Origin: Streptomyces sp. 1331.2
GTDB taxonomy: Bacteria; Actinomycetota; Actinomycetes; Streptomycetales; Streptomycetaceae
Assembly (NCBI RefSeq): GCF_900199205.1
Contig: NZ_OBMJ01000001.1
Span: 682,001 to 746,000 of the forward strand
Reading direction: 5' to 3'
DNA length: 64,000 bases
The position numbers were made by a program, and so were the translations under genes. Below are positions 62,790-64,000 of this stretch, in pieces. The notes under the pieces were generated by a model that was given only the letters and a program-made list of their open reading frames with translations, ran no database searches and had not been told where the DNA came from. How positions within the stretch are numbered: the first letter of the stretch is position 1; every line of letters begins with the position of its first letter.

Positions 62790-62880
62790 GGGCGCCTGCT
62801 CCGTTCCCGGCCGTTTCCCGGCCTGCTCCCGGCCCTGATCCCGGCTTCACTGCCGGACGCATCGAGGCTAGGAACACCCG

Positions 62881-62908
62881 TCCAGGACAATCCAGTTATT
62901 GTCCTGGA
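62881..62908. promoter_or_regulatory. MocR-type operator: perfect 11-bp inverted repeat
   Basis: TCCAGGACAAT (62881-62891) and ATTGTCCTGGA (62898-62908) are exact complements with a 6-bp centre CCAGTT. The TCCAG half also recurs as CCAG in the centre, giving the direct-plus-inverted layout known for PdxR/MocR sites. It lies in the divergent region of the hydratase and MocR genes. Confidence 0.75.
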
Positions 62909-62922
62909 TACACTCCCGCGCG

Positions 62923-62990
62923 CCAGGAACCGCAGGACCAGCAGGAACCGCAGGAACCGCAGGAACGGCAGGACCAGCAGGAACGGCAGG
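62923..62990. repeat. 9-bp AGGA tandem repeats abutting the MocR start
   Basis: Seven to eight 9-bp units of the type CAGGAACCG/CAGGACCAG run directly up to the GTG start. Every unit contains AGGA, a ribosome-binding core, so the region may offer several alternative sites and repeat number could tune translation. Confidence 0.8.
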
Positions 62991-64000
62991 TGACCGTGCG
63001 ACCCCCCTCCTACAAGGCCGTCGTCGACGAGTACGCGGCGGCGATCCGCTCCGGCGCGCTCCCCGCGGGCACCCGACTGCCGACCCACCGCATGCTCGCC
63101 CGCGACCGGCGGATCGCGCTCGCCACCGCCACCCGGGTGTACGCCGAACTGGCCGCCGCCGGACTGGTGGTGGGCGAGCGGGGCCGGGGCACCTTCGTCC
63201 GGGTGCGCTCCGGCTACGACGGCATCGAACCCTCCCGCGCCCTCCCGGTGCCCCGGGTGGCGGACCTCTCCTTCAACCAGCCGCTCGCCCCCGACCAGGG
63301 CGACCTGCTCCGGCAGGCCCTGCGGGCACTCGCCTCCTCGGGCGACGCCGAGGCGCTGCTGCGCCAGCACCCGCCGGGCGGCCACCGGCACGACCGGGCC
63401 ACCGTGGCCACCTACCTGCTGGACCGCGGGATCGACACCGCACCGGAGAACGTGCTGCTCACCAGCGGTGCGCAGCAGGCGCTGGACTGCGTGCTGCGCA
63501 CCCTCACCCGCCCCGGCGACGTCCTCGCCGTGGATGCCCTCAGCTACCCCGGCATCAAGCTGCTCGCCGCCGCCCACCGGCTCGACCTGGCACCCGTCCC
63601 GGTCACCGCCGCGGGCCCGGACCTCGACACGCTCGACCGACTCTGCCGCACCCGCCCGGTGCGGGCGGTGTACACCATGCCGACGGTCCACAACCCGCTC
63701 GGCTGGGTGCTCGACCGGGCACAGCGCGAACGCCTCGCCGGCCTCGCGGCCGACCACGACTTCCTGCTGATCGAGGACGGCACGTACGCCTTCCTGGAGG
63801 CCGCGCCGCCCCCGCCCCTGCAGGCCCTGGCACCCGAGCACACCTGTTACGTGGCCGGCCTGTCCAAGAACGTGGCGCCCGGGCTGCGGTTCGGCTTCGC
63901 CGTCCTGCCCGACCGTCTGCTCCGGGCCGCGACCACCAGTCTGCGGACGGCGGCCTGGGGCGCACCGGGCCTGGTCACCGCCCTCGCCACCGGCTGGCTC
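62990..64000 (+). CDS. MocR/PdxR-family GntR-aminotransferase regulator (partial, right edge)
   Basis: 337 codons before the window ends. The N-terminal GntR winged HTH is visible (AAAIRSGALPAGTRLPTHRMLARD, TATRVYAELAAAGLVVGERGRGTFV). A fold-I aminotransferase-like domain follows (TSGAQQALDCVL, YTMPTVHNPLGWVLD, and the PLP lysine in VAGLSKNVAPGLRFG). Such proteins sense PLP or amino-acid adducts and often control vitamin B6 or amino-acid genes. GTG 62990 with AGGCAGG is one choice; GTG 62996 is another. Strong palindromic operator upstream. Confidence 0.9.
   Translation, partial: MTVRPPSYKAVVDEYAAAIRSGALPAGTRLPTHRMLARDRRIALATATRVYAELAAAGLVVGERGRGTFVRVRSGYDGIEPSRALPVPRVADLSFNQPLAPDQGDLLRQALRALASSGDAEALLRQHPPGGHRHDRATVATYLLDRGIDTAPENVLLTSGAQQALDCVLRTLTRPGDVLAVDALSYPGIKLLAAAHRLDLAPVPVTAAGPDLDTLDRLCRTRPVRAVYTMPTVHNPLGWVLDRAQRERLAGLAADHDFLLIEDGTYAFLEAAPPPPLQALAPEHTCYVAGLSKNVAPGLRFGFAVLPDRLLRAATTSLRTAAWGAPGLVTALATGWL

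Noticed and set aside
62923..62990. Tandem repeats as a CRISPR array
   Set aside because: Units are 9 bp with no unique spacers.

Overview
The window is high-GC DNA with GTG/TTG starts, dense operons and many short-chain dehydrogenase, TetR/LysR/MerR and glycosyltransferase genes. This fits an actinomycete of the Streptomyces/Kitasatospora type; I cannot name a species. By eye I saw no rRNA or tRNA gene, CRISPR array, intact insertion sequence or phage gene. Family names are from memory of the families and were not searched.

Left edge (1-5.4 kb, all minus strand): a biosynthetic block that continues beyond base 1. It holds a VioC/AsnO-like Fe(II)/2-oxoglutarate amino-acid hydroxylase, a NarL-type two-component pair, a flavin-dependent tryptophan halogenase and its flavin reductase (ATGA-coupled). 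The regions upstream of the hydroxylase and the halogenase share 59 of 73 ungapped bases, which suggests joint control, perhaps by the adjacent response regulator. From 5.4 to 11.7 kb come ordinary accessory genes: membrane protein, secreted beta-propeller, Sir2, small kinase, mycothiol-type enzyme and a secreted protein.

11.7-21.2 kb: a seven-gene minus-strand operon centred on a one-module NRPS with order adenylation-carrier-epimerization-thioester reductase. Around it are a class III aminotransferase, SDR, methyltransferase, two Fe/2OG oxygenases and an uncharacterised protein, with a divergent TetR gene. It should make a small compound from a D-aminoacyl aldehyde. 22.4-25.9 kb holds DUF1918, DedA, PIG-L, an MDR oxidoreductase/MerR operon with a textbook MerR-type promoter, and a MITE-like element with 24-bp perfect terminal inverted repeats.

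25.9-31.5 kb: a second compact metabolic operon of five genes, each overlapping the next: PhyH-type Fe/2OG oxygenase, DUF6271-like protein, ornithine-decarboxylase-like PLP enzyme, GNAT acetyltransferase, MFS exporter. Its 519-bp upstream region carries unusually AT-rich operator-like repeats. I regard this operon and the NRPS operon as the best candidates for undescribed systems; together with the left-edge hydroxylase they give four Fe/2OG oxygenases in 31 kb.

31.5-64 kb: mostly housekeeping or conserved accessory genes: FUSC transporter, amidase, P450, rhomboid-like, DUF421, an HTH-less LysR effector-domain protein paired with DUF5997, DUF885, an HNH-like lipoprotein, GT1 glycosyltransferases, nadE with an SMP-30 protein and an Lrp regulator, an FtsH paralogue, a DsbA-like oxidoreductase, an exported peptidase, an NCS1 permease/TetR/amidohydrolase set, HPP, SRPBCC, LysR, enoyl-CoA hydratase and a MocR regulator cut by the right edge. 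Several intergenic regions hold clear operator palindromes, terminator hairpins or tandem repeats, listed separately.
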